Source: Alphaproteobacteria bacterium (GTDB lineage: Bacteria; Pseudomonadota; Alphaproteobacteria; Sphingomonadales; Sphingomonadaceae). Taken from it: a stretch of 10,905 nt of DNA. The stretch covers positions 1 through 10,905 of the forward strand of contig JAHJSJ010000338.1 in assembly GCA_018830415.1 (NCBI GenBank). Reading direction: 5' to 3'. The position numbers were made by a program, and so were the translations under genes. Numbering within the stretch: the stretch's first letter is position 1; each line of letters starts with the position of its first letter. A model generated the notes under the pieces. It made no database searches and was not told the DNA's origin. It worked only from the letters and a program-made list of their open reading frames with translations. Shown in pieces: positions 5,442-10,905 of the stretch.

Positions 5442-7031
5442 ATGGAAAGTTTCGATTACATCGTCATTGGCGGTGGCAGCGCGGGCAGTACCGTTGCAGG
5501 ACGGCTGGCGGTTGATGGCACGCGCCGGGTGTGTCTGATTGAGGCGGGCGGGCGCAACGACAATGTCTGGATCAAGACGCCGGGCTTCATGCCCTTCATC
5601 CCCGAAAAATCGAACTACCGCTATGAAACCGTGCCGCAAAAAGGCCTGAACGGGCGCACCGGATATCAGCCGCGCGGGCGGGGCCTGGGCGGATCGTCAG
5701 CGATCAATGCGATGGTCTATATCCGCGGGGGCCGCTGGGATTACGACAATTGGGCGGCACAGGGCTGCACCGGCTGGGCCTATGACGATGTGCTGTCATA
5801 CTTCAAACGCGCAGAAGCGAACGAACGCGGCGGCGATGATTATCACGGCGCGGGCGGGCCGCTGTTCGTGTCTGACCAGACCGCCGCCAACCCGGCAAGC
5901 CACGCCTTTGTCGAAGCCGCCGCCGCGCTGCAATTGCGCACCAGTGCCGATTTCAATGGCGAACGGCAGGATGGGTTCGGCCTGTATCAGGTGACGCAGC
6001 GCAAGGGCGAACGCTGGTCAGCTGCGCGCGCTTACGTTGAACCGATCCGCGAACAGGGCAATTTCGCGGTGCGCACCGATACGTTGGTTGAAAAGCTGGT
6101 GATCGAAGGCGGGCGCGTGACCGGGGTGCAGGTGCGGCGCGGAGGCCAACCCGAAACGCTGCTGGCGCGGCGCGGGGTGGTGCTGTCAGCAGGCGCGTTC
6201 AACAGCCCGCAGATCCTGATGCTGTCAGGCATCGGCCCGGCAGATCACCTGAAGGCGCATGGGATCGACGTGGTGCTGGATCGCGCAAGCGTGGGCGGCA
6301 ACCTGCAGGATCATATCGACTATGTCTCCGGCTGGGAGACAGTCAGCGATGTGCCGATCGGCGGCACTTTGAAGGGCAGCCTGCGGATGGTGGCGGCGAT
6401 GATCGAGCATCGGCGCAAGCGCACCGGCGTGATGACCACCCCCTATGCTGAAGCCGGCGGTTTCTGGACGGTAATGCCCGATAGCCCCGCGCCCGATGTG
6501 CAGTGGCACTTTGTCCCCGCCGTGTTGGAAGATCACGGGCGTGAAAAGGTGAAGGCGCACGGCTTTTCGCTCCACGCCTGCGTGCTGCGCCCCGAAAGCC
6601 GGGGAACGGTGCGGTTGGGCAGCGCGGATGCGGCGGCGGCGCCGGTGATTGATCCCAACTTCCTTGATGACGAACGCGATATGGCAACCTTGCGCGCCGG
6701 GGTGCGTCTGTCGCACCGCATTGCCGAAGCGCCGCCGTTGCAGGCATTCGGCCCAACTGATCGCCACCCGGTTGATCTGAACGATGACGCCGCGCTCGAC
6801 GCGCTGATCCGCAGCCGTGCTGACACGGTCTACCACCCGGTCGGCACCTGCCGGATGGGCGCAGACGCCGATGCCGTGGTCGACCCGTCGCTTAGGCTGA
6901 ACGGGCTGGACGGGCTGTGGGTGGCGGACGCCAGCGTGATGCCCAAGATTGTCAGCGGCAACACCAACGCGCCCAGCATCATGATCGGCGAAAGGTGCGC
7001 GGATTTCGTGATGGCAGCTGAAAGAGCGTAG
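5442..7031 (+). CDS. GMC-family FAD-dependent alcohol oxidoreductase
   Basis: This 529-residue flavoprotein of the glucose-methanol-choline family (COG2303, BetA-like) oxidises an alcohol to an aldehyde or ketone. Visible features are the dinucleotide-binding loop GGGSAG at 10-15 with E34 of LIEAGG for the FAD ribose, GMC signature 1 at 78-96 (begins RGRGLGGSSAIN), and signature 2 at 251-265 (GAFNSPQILMLSGIG). The C-terminal catalytic pair is H465 in YHPVGTCRMG and N509 in GNTNAPS. The protein is full length, with no signal peptide. The start has an excellent ribosome site: AGGGAGAG ends 3 nt before the ATG. It is resembled by choline dehydrogenase, but no choline-uptake or betaine-aldehyde dehydrogenase gene is nearby, so calling it betA would be unsafe. 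Co-orientation with the hydroxylase suggests a shared substrate. No T-tailed terminator follows it. Confidence 0.93.
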   Translation: MESFDYIVIGGGSAGSTVAGRLAVDGTRRVCLIEAGGRNDNVWIKTPGFMPFIPEKSNYRYETVPQKGLNGRTGYQPRGRGLGGSSAINAMVYIRGGRWDYDNWAAQGCTGWAYDDVLSYFKRAEANERGGDDYHGAGGPLFVSDQTAANPASHAFVEAAAALQLRTSADFNGERQDGFGLYQVTQRKGERWSAARAYVEPIREQGNFAVRTDTLVEKLVIEGGRVTGVQVRRGGQPETLLARRGVVLSAGAFNSPQILMLSGIGPADHLKAHGIDVVLDRASVGGNLQDHIDYVSGWETVSDVPIGGTLKGSLRMVAAMIEHRRKRTGVMTTPYAEAGGFWTVMPDSPAPDVQWHFVPAVLEDHGREKVKAHGFSLHACVLRPESRGTVRLGSADAAAAPVIDPNFLDDERDMATLRAGVRLSHRIAEAPPLQAFGPTDRHPVDLNDDAALDALIRSRADTVYHPVGTCRMGADADAVVDPSLRLNGLDGLWVADASVMPKIVSGNTNAPSIMIGERCADFVMAAERA

Positions 7032-7056
7032 TTTGTTTCGCCCTCAAGCGCCGGGC

Positions 7057-7255
7057 GCAGCGCGTCTGCGCTGCTTGGCTTTCGCGCCATAAGGCGCGGC
7101 GGCCGGTCGGCCTTGCGGTCGCTGCGCGACCGATTCAGTGCACGCCATCTAACGCCCGAACGGCCCAAAGGGCCGCAAGCGCGACCGCGCGCCCGCAGGC
7201 GCTCGCGCGGCACGCGCGAAACAGCGCCGAGGACGACCCCGCGGAGGCGGGGTCG
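7057..7255. repeat. Cluster of six short GC-rich inverted repeats
   Basis: Perfect stems, in order: GCAGCGC/GCGCTGC (7057-7074, loop GTCT); CGCGCC/GGCGCG (7083-7098, loop ATAA); GGCC/GGCC (7101-7112); CGGTCGC/GCGACCG (7116-7132, loop TGC); CGGCCC/GGGCCG (7161-7175, loop AAA); and CGACCCCGC/GCGGGGTCG (7234-7255, loop GGAG). None is followed by a T-run on either strand. The density exceeds what random GC-rich sequence would suggest. It resembles REP-type intergenic repeats, but copy number cannot be judged from one window. Confidence 0.6.
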
Positions 7256-7272
7256 CAACACAAACACCAAAC

Positions 7273-7306
7273 AAAAAAAGGCCGGAGGGCTTTCACCGCT
7301 CCGGCC
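7273..7306 (-). terminator. Intrinsic terminator of the glnK-amtB operon
   Basis: Read on the minus strand, an 8-bp perfect stem GGCCGGAG/CTCCGGCC (arms 7299-7306 and 7280-7287) with an 11-nt loop is followed immediately by seven Ts (7279-7273) and then GTTTGG. This is a textbook rho-independent terminator, about 90 bp after the amtB stop codon. Confidence 0.92.
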
Positions 7307-7341
7307 ATTCAAGTGTGTTCGTTCGCAGGAGGAACGTGGGC

Positions 7342-7381
7342 TGGCGGGGGGAGAGGAGAGGGAGAGAGCCTCCCCCCGCCA
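7342..7381. repeat. 12-bp inverted repeat with G6/C6 arms and purine-rich loop
   Basis: TGGCGGGGGGAG (7342-7353) is perfectly complementary to CTCCCCCCGCCA (7370-7381) across a 16-nt loop of nearly pure purines on the plus strand. Purines run unbroken from 7346 to 7368. In the amtB transcript it begins 16 nt after the stop codon and precedes the T-tailed terminator. It could protect the mRNA 3' end or be a second termination element. Confidence 0.7.
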
Positions 7382-7397
7382 AACTGGTTAAGAAGGT

Positions 7398-8756
7398 TTA
7401 GTTGTAGGCGCGCTCCCCGTGTTCGGAGATGTCGAGGCCATTGACTTCGGCTTCTTCATCGACCCGAAGGCCAATGGTCAGCTTGACAAGGAAGCCCGCG
7501 ATCAGGGTGCCGATGCCCGCCCAGGCGATCGTCACAAGGACGCTGAAAACCTGGATGCCGAGCTGCACACCAAGCGCGGTCGAACCATCGCCGGGGCCGC
7601 CGAGGAACGGCTGGTACACCACCGCCGTGCCAATCGCGCCGACGATGCCGCCAATCCCGTGGATGCCGAAAGCATCAAGCGAATCGTCGTATCCAAACTT
7701 GGCCTTCACCTTGGCAACGAAGACATAGCAGACTGCCGAGGCAACAATGCCGAGCAGGATCGCACCAAACGGGCCAGAGTTACCCGCCGCCGGAGTGACC
7801 GCCACAAGCCCGGCAATCACACCCGAACAAAAGCCCAGCGCGGAACCCTTGTGACCCGCAGCGCGCTCAATCACCATCCAGGTCAGCGCGCCCGCTGCGG
7901 TGGCAACGAAGGTGTTGATCATGGCGAGCCCCGCCGACCCATCAGCCTCAAGCGCCGACCCTGCGTTGAACCCGAACCAGCCCACCCACAGCAGGCCGGT
8001 GCCGATCATCGTCATCACCAGGCTGTGCGGCGGCATTGGTTCCGACGGATAGCCGCGACGCTTGCCCAGCAGATAGGCGAGCACCAGACCCGAAATCCCT
8101 GCGTTGATGTGCACCACGGTGCCGCCCGCGAAATCGAGCGCGCCGTCTTCGAACATCAGCCCGCCGCCTGCCCACACCATGTGCGCGATCGGGAAATAAA
8201 CGATCGTCAGCCAGATCGGCACGAAGGCCATCACCGCGCTGAACTTCATCCGCTCCGCCGTCGCGCCAAGGATCAGCGCAGCGGTGATCGCGGCAAAGGT
8301 CATCTGGAAACTGATGAAGACATATTTACTGATGACTTCATCGGTGAAAGTCGCCGCCGTGCTGCTGGCGTCAGTGCCGGACAGGAAATAGCTCCCCCCG
8401 CTGATAAACAGGCCCAGCGTGCCTTCGTAAACCGTATCGCCAAACGCTAGGCTGTAACCCCACATCACCCAGATCAGCATGGCGAGACAGGCAGTCGCGC
8501 CGATTTGCGTCATGGTCGACAGCATGTTCTTCGACCGTGTGAGCCCGCCGTAGAACAGCGCGAGGCCCGGCAGGATCATCAGCAGCACGAGGATGGTCGC
8601 GGTCATCATCCAGGCATTATTGCCCGGATTGGGAACGGCAGGCGCGGCTTCGGCAGCGACTGCGGCGGCCTCCGCCACCGGAGCGGCAAGCGCCGGTGCG
8701 GCCAGCACGACCGCACCGGTCAGCAACGCCGCCAAATTGAGGAAAATACGCTTCAT
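7398..8756 (-). CDS. amtB: Ammonium transporter (Amt family)
   Basis: This 452-residue inner-membrane channel conducts ammonium/ammonia into the cell as a trimer. Residues 1-25 form a cleavable signal peptide (KR, hydrophobic core, ALAAP), as in many Amt proteins. An Ala/Pro-rich linker follows, then about eleven membrane helices from residue 50 on. The family signature is DFAGGTVVHINAGISG (208-223). The twin pore histidines are H216 and H366 (in DAFGIHGIGG). The cytosolic tail ends LDISEHGERAYN, the conserved region that meets PII. The start ATG at 8756 has AAGGGA 7 nt upstream, and the glnK stop is 12 bp before it, so the two genes form one operon. Transcription should come from the sigma-54 promoter upstream of glnK and end at 7273. 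All expected features are intact. Confidence 0.96.
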   Translation of the reverse strand: MKRIFLNLAALLTGAVVLAAPALAAPVAEAAAVAAEAAPAVPNPGNNAWMMTATILVLLMILPGLALFYGGLTRSKNMLSTMTQIGATACLAMLIWVMWGYSLAFGDTVYEGTLGLFISGGSYFLSGTDASSTAATFTDEVISKYVFISFQMTFAAITAALILGATAERMKFSAVMAFVPIWLTIVYFPIAHMVWAGGGLMFEDGALDFAGGTVVHINAGISGLVLAYLLGKRRGYPSEPMPPHSLVMTMIGTGLLWVGWFGFNAGSALEADGSAGLAMINTFVATAAGALTWMVIERAAGHKGSALGFCSGVIAGLVAVTPAAGNSGPFGAILLGIVASAVCYVFVAKVKAKFGYDDSLDAFGIHGIGGIVGAIGTAVVYQPFLGGPGDGSTALGVQLGIQVFSVLVTIAWAGIGTLIAGFLVKLTIGLRVDEEAEVNGLDISEHGERAYN

Positions 8757-8768
8757 CGCTTGGTCCCT

Positions 8769-9107
8769 TTACAGCGCGGTTTCACCGGTTTCGCCGGTGC
8801 GGATGCGGGTGACGGAGGCGAGATCGAACACAAAGATCTTGCCGTCGCCGATTGCGCCGGTGTTGGCGGTTTGCTGGATGGTTTCGACCACCTGCGCGGC
8901 GATATCGTCGCTCGCAGCGATCTCGAGCTTCACTTTGGGAAGCATGTTGGTGGAATATTCGGCCCCGCGGTAGATTTCGGTCTGGCCCTTCTGGCGACCA
9001 AACCCCTTGACCTCGGTCACGGTCATTCCGGCGATACCAATCCCGCCCAGCGCCTCACGAACGCTGTCGAGCTTGAATGGTTTGATGATGGCGATGATGA
9101 ACTTCAT
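8769..9107 (-). CDS. glnK: Nitrogen regulatory protein PII (GlnK-type)
   Basis: PII is a small trimeric cytosolic signal protein that senses ATP/ADP and 2-oxoglutarate. In its GlnK role it binds AmtB and blocks ammonium uptake when nitrogen is plentiful. The 112-residue length is exact for the family. It starts MKFIIAIIKPFKLD, has the T-loop with uridylylation site Y51 in YRGAEYSTN (46-54), and has the C-terminal signature TGAIGDGKIFV at 83-93. The ATG at 9107 was chosen for its family-standard start and the AGGGG 6 nt upstream; a GTG at 9125 would add six alien residues. GlnB and GlnK are hard to tell apart by sequence, but linkage to amtB supports GlnK. Nitrogen control is supported by the sigma-54 promoter. 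Confidence 0.95.
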   Translation of the reverse strand: MKFIIAIIKPFKLDSVREALGGIGIAGMTVTEVKGFGRQKGQTEIYRGAEYSTNMLPKVKLEIAASDDIAAQVVETIQQTANTGAIGDGKIFVFDLASVTRIRTGETGETAL

Positions 9108-9124
9108 CTGTGGCCCCTGTTGCA

Positions 9125-9138
9125 CCGGATCGTTCCGG
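9125..9138. repeat. Small hairpin in the glnK leader
   Basis: CCGGA and TCCGG pair across the loop TCGT (plus-strand reading). The hairpin falls within the roughly 34-nt leader expected from the sigma-54 promoter, just after the inferred transcription start. It is short and may be chance. Confidence 0.35.
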
Positions 9139-9151
9139 CCAATCAGGACAC

Positions 9152-9167
9152 AGCAACAAGCGTGCCA
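9152..9167 (-). promoter_or_regulatory. Sigma-54 (RpoN) promoter for glnK-amtB
   Basis: The minus strand reads TGGCACGCTTGTTGCT, an exact fit to the known -24/-12 consensus TGGCACG-N4-TTGCW. GG (-24) and GC (-12) have the required spacing. Transcription would start near 9141, giving a leader of about 34 nt before the glnK ATG. Sigma-54 promoters upstream of glnK-amtB are normally activated by phosphorylated NtrC during nitrogen limitation, so that is the likely control here. Confidence 0.92.
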
Positions 9168-9232
9168 TATTCATGCAACGCGCCCGGCGCCGCAGATTCA
9201 GCGGGCTTCTTCGCACCTGCGGAAGAATACGT

Positions 9233-9266
9233 GCCTAACTTTTAATCGTGTGATTATTTATTAGGC
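9233..9266. promoter_or_regulatory. 34-bp nested AT-rich palindrome upstream of the glnK promoter
   Basis: Outer arms GCCTAA (9233-9238) and TTAGGC (9261-9266) and inner arms TAATC (9243-9247) and GATTA (9252-9256) share exactly the same centre, with GTGT in the middle and unpaired 4-nt spacers between arms. It lies about 92-125 bp upstream of the inferred sigma-54 start, where enhancer-binding proteins usually sit. It does not match the usual NtrC half-sites. It also lies 17 bp after the hydrolase stop codon, but no T-run follows it on the minus strand. Confidence 0.45.
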
Positions 9267-9282
9267 AGAAATTGCGGTTCAA

Positions 9283-10164
9283 TCACAAAAAATCGCACAA
9301 AGTGGCAATGAACCGGTCAAACTGATCGTGGTGCAGCCAGTGCCCCGCCTTTTCAAACTCGATCACTTCGGCGGTTTTGAAATGCGCGATGCGTCCATCC
9401 TTCACCGGGTTGGAGGCCCAACTGTCAGCGCCATAAAGCAGCAGCGTCGGGCAGGTGATCGCGGCCCACAGCGCCTCGACAAACTCGTCGCCGATTTCCT
9501 CGACCGGCCAGACGTTCAGGTGCGGGTCGAACTTCCAGCTATAGGTGCCGTCCTCGTTGCGGTTGACCCCGTGGACGGTCAGATGCCGCGCCTGTTCCTC
9601 GGTGAGGTAGGCGTTTTCTTCGATCATGCGGGCAAATGCGGCTTCGATGCTGTCATATTTGCGCGGGGATCGCCCGGCGGCTTTCCGCTTTTTCTCGATC
9701 CATTCGGCGAGCCGTTCGGGATAGGGCACGGCGCGCTGCTTGGCGCGCATTTCGGGTGACGGGCCCAACCCTTCGATCGCCACCAGCTTGCTCACCATGT
9801 CGGGGAAGGCGCCAGCGTAGCGCAGCGCGACATTCCCGCCCATCGAATGCGCCACCATCCGCACCGGGCCGACACCCAGCTGATGGATCAACTGCGCCAG
9901 ATCATAGACCATGTCGGCCGCCGAATAGACCCCGTCGGACACCCAATCGCTATCGCCGTGCCCGCGGTGATCCATCGCGATGACGTGGTAATCTTCGCGC
10001 AGCGCCTCGGCGGTCCAGTCCCACGAGCGGGCATGATCGCGCCCGCCGTGCACCAGCACCAGCGGCGGCTTTCCGCGCCCTCCCCAATCGAGGTAATTGA
10101 GGCGAAGGCGCTGCGAGATGAAGGTCTGTGAGGTGGGGCCGGTGTGATGCATGGTGTCTGCCAT
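9283..10164 (-). CDS. Alpha/beta-fold hydrolase
   Basis: This 293-residue cytosolic protein of the alpha/beta hydrolase superfamily has a complete catalytic triad: nucleophile S107 in AHSMGGN, probable acid D247 in YGADSWA, and H275 in EKAGHWLHHD. The oxyanion-hole segment LVLVHGG is at about 36-41, and DHRGHGDSD (65-73) is typical of the epoxide hydrolase, dehalogenase and lactonase-like branch. The D-nucleophile of true epoxide hydrolases and dehalogenases is absent, so an esterase, lactonase or C-C hydrolase is more likely. The substrate is unknown. The ATG at 10164 lies 26 bp after the prfC stop, with GGGG 8 nt upstream. A longer frame back to 10257 would overlap prfC by 67 bp, and its extra N-terminus has no family match. 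The gene is probably transcribed with prfC. Confidence 0.88.
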   Translation of the reverse strand: MADTMHHTGPTSQTFISQRLRLNYLDWGGRGKPPLVLVHGGRDHARSWDWTAEALREDYHVIAMDHRGHGDSDWVSDGVYSAADMVYDLAQLIHQLGVGPVRMVAHSMGGNVALRYAGAFPDMVSKLVAIEGLGPSPEMRAKQRAVPYPERLAEWIEKKRKAAGRSPRKYDSIEAAFARMIEENAYLTEEQARHLTVHGVNRNEDGTYSWKFDPHLNVWPVEEIGDEFVEALWAAITCPTLLLYGADSWASNPVKDGRIAHFKTAEVIEFEKAGHWLHHDQFDRFIATLCDFL

Positions 10165-10190
10165 GCCCCGAACCCCGCGCTCTCGCAAGA

Positions 10191-10905
10191 CTACCGTTCC
10201 TTGGTTGCCGAAAACGTCAGTTCCGGGTTCTTCTCGACCTGATAGTTCACGTCCCACGGGCTTTTGGCCATGAACACGTAATCGCCATCGCGATCGCGCG
10301 CGAGGTTGGCGCGGTTGAAGCCCGCGAATGCCTCGATCAGGCCTGCATCGCCCTTGATCCAGCGCGCGGTGGCGAAGGGCGAAGGTTCAAGCACGGCTTC
10401 GACCTTGTATTCGGCCTCCAGCCGCGAAATCAGCACTTCCAATTGCAACTGCCCGACCACGCCGACAATGTGCTGCGATCCGATGTCGGGGTGAAACACC
10501 TGGATCACGCCTTCTTCGGAAAGATCGTCCAGCGCTTTGCGCAACTGCTTGGTCTTGGTCGGATCGCGCAATTGCACCCGGCGCAGGATTTCGGGCGCGA
10601 AATTGGGCAGGCCGGTGAAGCGCACCTGATTGCGTTCGGACAAGGTATCGCCCACCCGCAAGGTGCCGTGGTTGGGGATGCCGATGATGTCGCCCGCCTC
10701 GGCCGTGTCGGCAATCTCGCGGTCCTGCGCGAAGAACAGGATCGGCGAATGCACCGCAATCGGCTTGCCCAGCCCTGAAGGGGTCAACTTCATCCCGCGT
10801 TTGAAGGTGCCCGAAACCTGCCGCATGAAGGCGATACGGTCGCGGTGGTTGGGGTCCATATTGGCCTGCACCTTGAAGATGAAGCCGGTTACCTCATCAC
10901 GGTCA
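10191..10905 (-). CDS. prfC: Peptide chain release factor 3, C-terminal part (cut by window edge)
   Basis: RF3 is a translational GTPase that frees RF1/RF2 from the ribosome after peptide release. Only the last 237 codons are visible. The reading begins inside the beta-barrel domain II (DRDEVTGFIFKVQANMDPNH, then RIAFMR and SGTFKRGMKL), followed by IPNHGTLRVGDTLSE and the RF3-specific C-terminal domain (GVVGQLQLEVLISRLEAEY, then the region around SPWDVNYQVEKNPEL). The N-terminal GTPase motifs lie beyond position 10905. These segments are characteristic of RF3 rather than EF-G. There is no frameshift in the visible part, and it ends with TAG. It reads into the downstream alpha/beta hydrolase gene. 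Confidence 0.95.
   Translation of the reverse strand, partial: DRDEVTGFIFKVQANMDPNHRDRIAFMRQVSGTFKRGMKLTPSGLGKPIAVHSPILFFAQDREIADTAEAGDIIGIPNHGTLRVGDTLSERNQVRFTGLPNFAPEILRRVQLRDPTKTKQLRKALDDLSEEGVIQVFHPDIGSQHIVGVVGQLQLEVLISRLEAEYKVEAVLEPSPFATARWIKGDAGLIEAFAGFNRANLARDRDGDYVFMAKSPWDVNYQVEKNPELTFSATKER

Larger units (their letters stand above)
7032..7397. other. Hairpin-rich non-coding region between the GMC gene and amtB
   Basis: This 366-bp gap lies between converging genes. Its left two-thirds (7057-7255) hold six short perfect inverted repeats, and the right third holds the amtB terminator and a long G-rich hairpin. Open frames here run through the repeats, have no recognisable protein family and lack ribosome sites, so I call no gene. 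Confidence 0.7.

Noticed and set aside
5442..7031. Naming the GMC oxidoreductase betA (choline dehydrogenase)
   Set aside because: All GMC enzymes share these motifs, and no betaine-aldehyde dehydrogenase, BetI regulator or choline transporter gene is adjacent.
6830..7312. 160-codon minus-strand reading frame across the end of the GMC gene
   Set aside because: It runs through the hairpin cluster and the amtB terminator and is antisense to the conserved GMC C-terminus.
7419..8450. Plus-strand reading frame of 343 codons
   Set aside because: It is antisense to amtB, which is intact and has a terminator and promoter on the opposite strand.
9233..9266. Terminator of the alpha/beta hydrolase gene
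   Set aside because: The stem is AT-rich with internal mismatches, and no T-run follows on the minus strand. A regulatory palindrome is more plausible.
10165..10257. Longer start for the alpha/beta hydrolase
   Set aside because: It would overlap prfC by 67 bp, and the added residues have no hydrolase resemblance. The ATG at 10164 follows the prfC stop cleanly.

Overview
The window looks like ordinary chromosome of a high-GC alphaproteobacterium. The protein sequences and the argD-argF-hslO gene order suggest Sphingomonadales, probably an Erythrobacteraceae-type organism. This placement is from memory of the families and was not computed. I see no phage, transposase, tRNA, rRNA gene or CRISPR array.

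Layout. Positions 1-2445 (minus) hold the end-to-end genes argD and argF (arginine biosynthesis, with a TGATG stop/start overlap), followed by the N-terminal 80 codons of hslO (redox chaperone Hsp33), which runs off the left edge. Positions 2577-3323 (minus) encode a protein with two cold-shock domains and a Gly/Arg-rich N-terminal tail. A terminator-like hairpin separates it from argD. A divergent 281-bp intergenic region follows. Positions 3605-7031 (plus) hold a tight four-gene cluster: a small DUF442/rhodanese-loop protein, an unrecognised one-helix membrane protein, a sterol-desaturase/fatty-acid-hydroxylase-type di-iron membrane enzyme, and a GMC-family FAD alcohol oxidoreductase. Positions 7032-7397 are non-coding and unusually rich in perfect hairpins, including a textbook intrinsic terminator for the next minus-strand operon. 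Positions 7398-9107 (minus) are glnK-amtB, the PII regulator and ammonium channel, preceded by an exact sigma-54 promoter. Positions 9283-10164 (minus) encode an alpha/beta hydrolase, and 10191-10905 (minus) the C-terminal part of peptide-chain-release factor 3 (prfC), cut by the right edge.

How the parts fit. The arginine genes and glnK-amtB are nitrogen-metabolism housekeeping. The sigma-54 promoter means glnK-amtB is very likely switched on by NtrC under nitrogen limitation. The plus-strand cluster has the ingredients for hydroxylating a lipid-like substrate and then oxidising the alcohol, but the substrate is unknown. It is the least characterised coding part of the window.

I found no clear new system. 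The points most worth a second look are non-coding: a near-perfect antisense match to the universal 16S decoding-region sequence in the cold-shock gene leader; a 34-bp AT-rich palindrome placed like an enhancer upstream of the sigma-54 promoter; and the run of hairpins downstream of the GMC gene.
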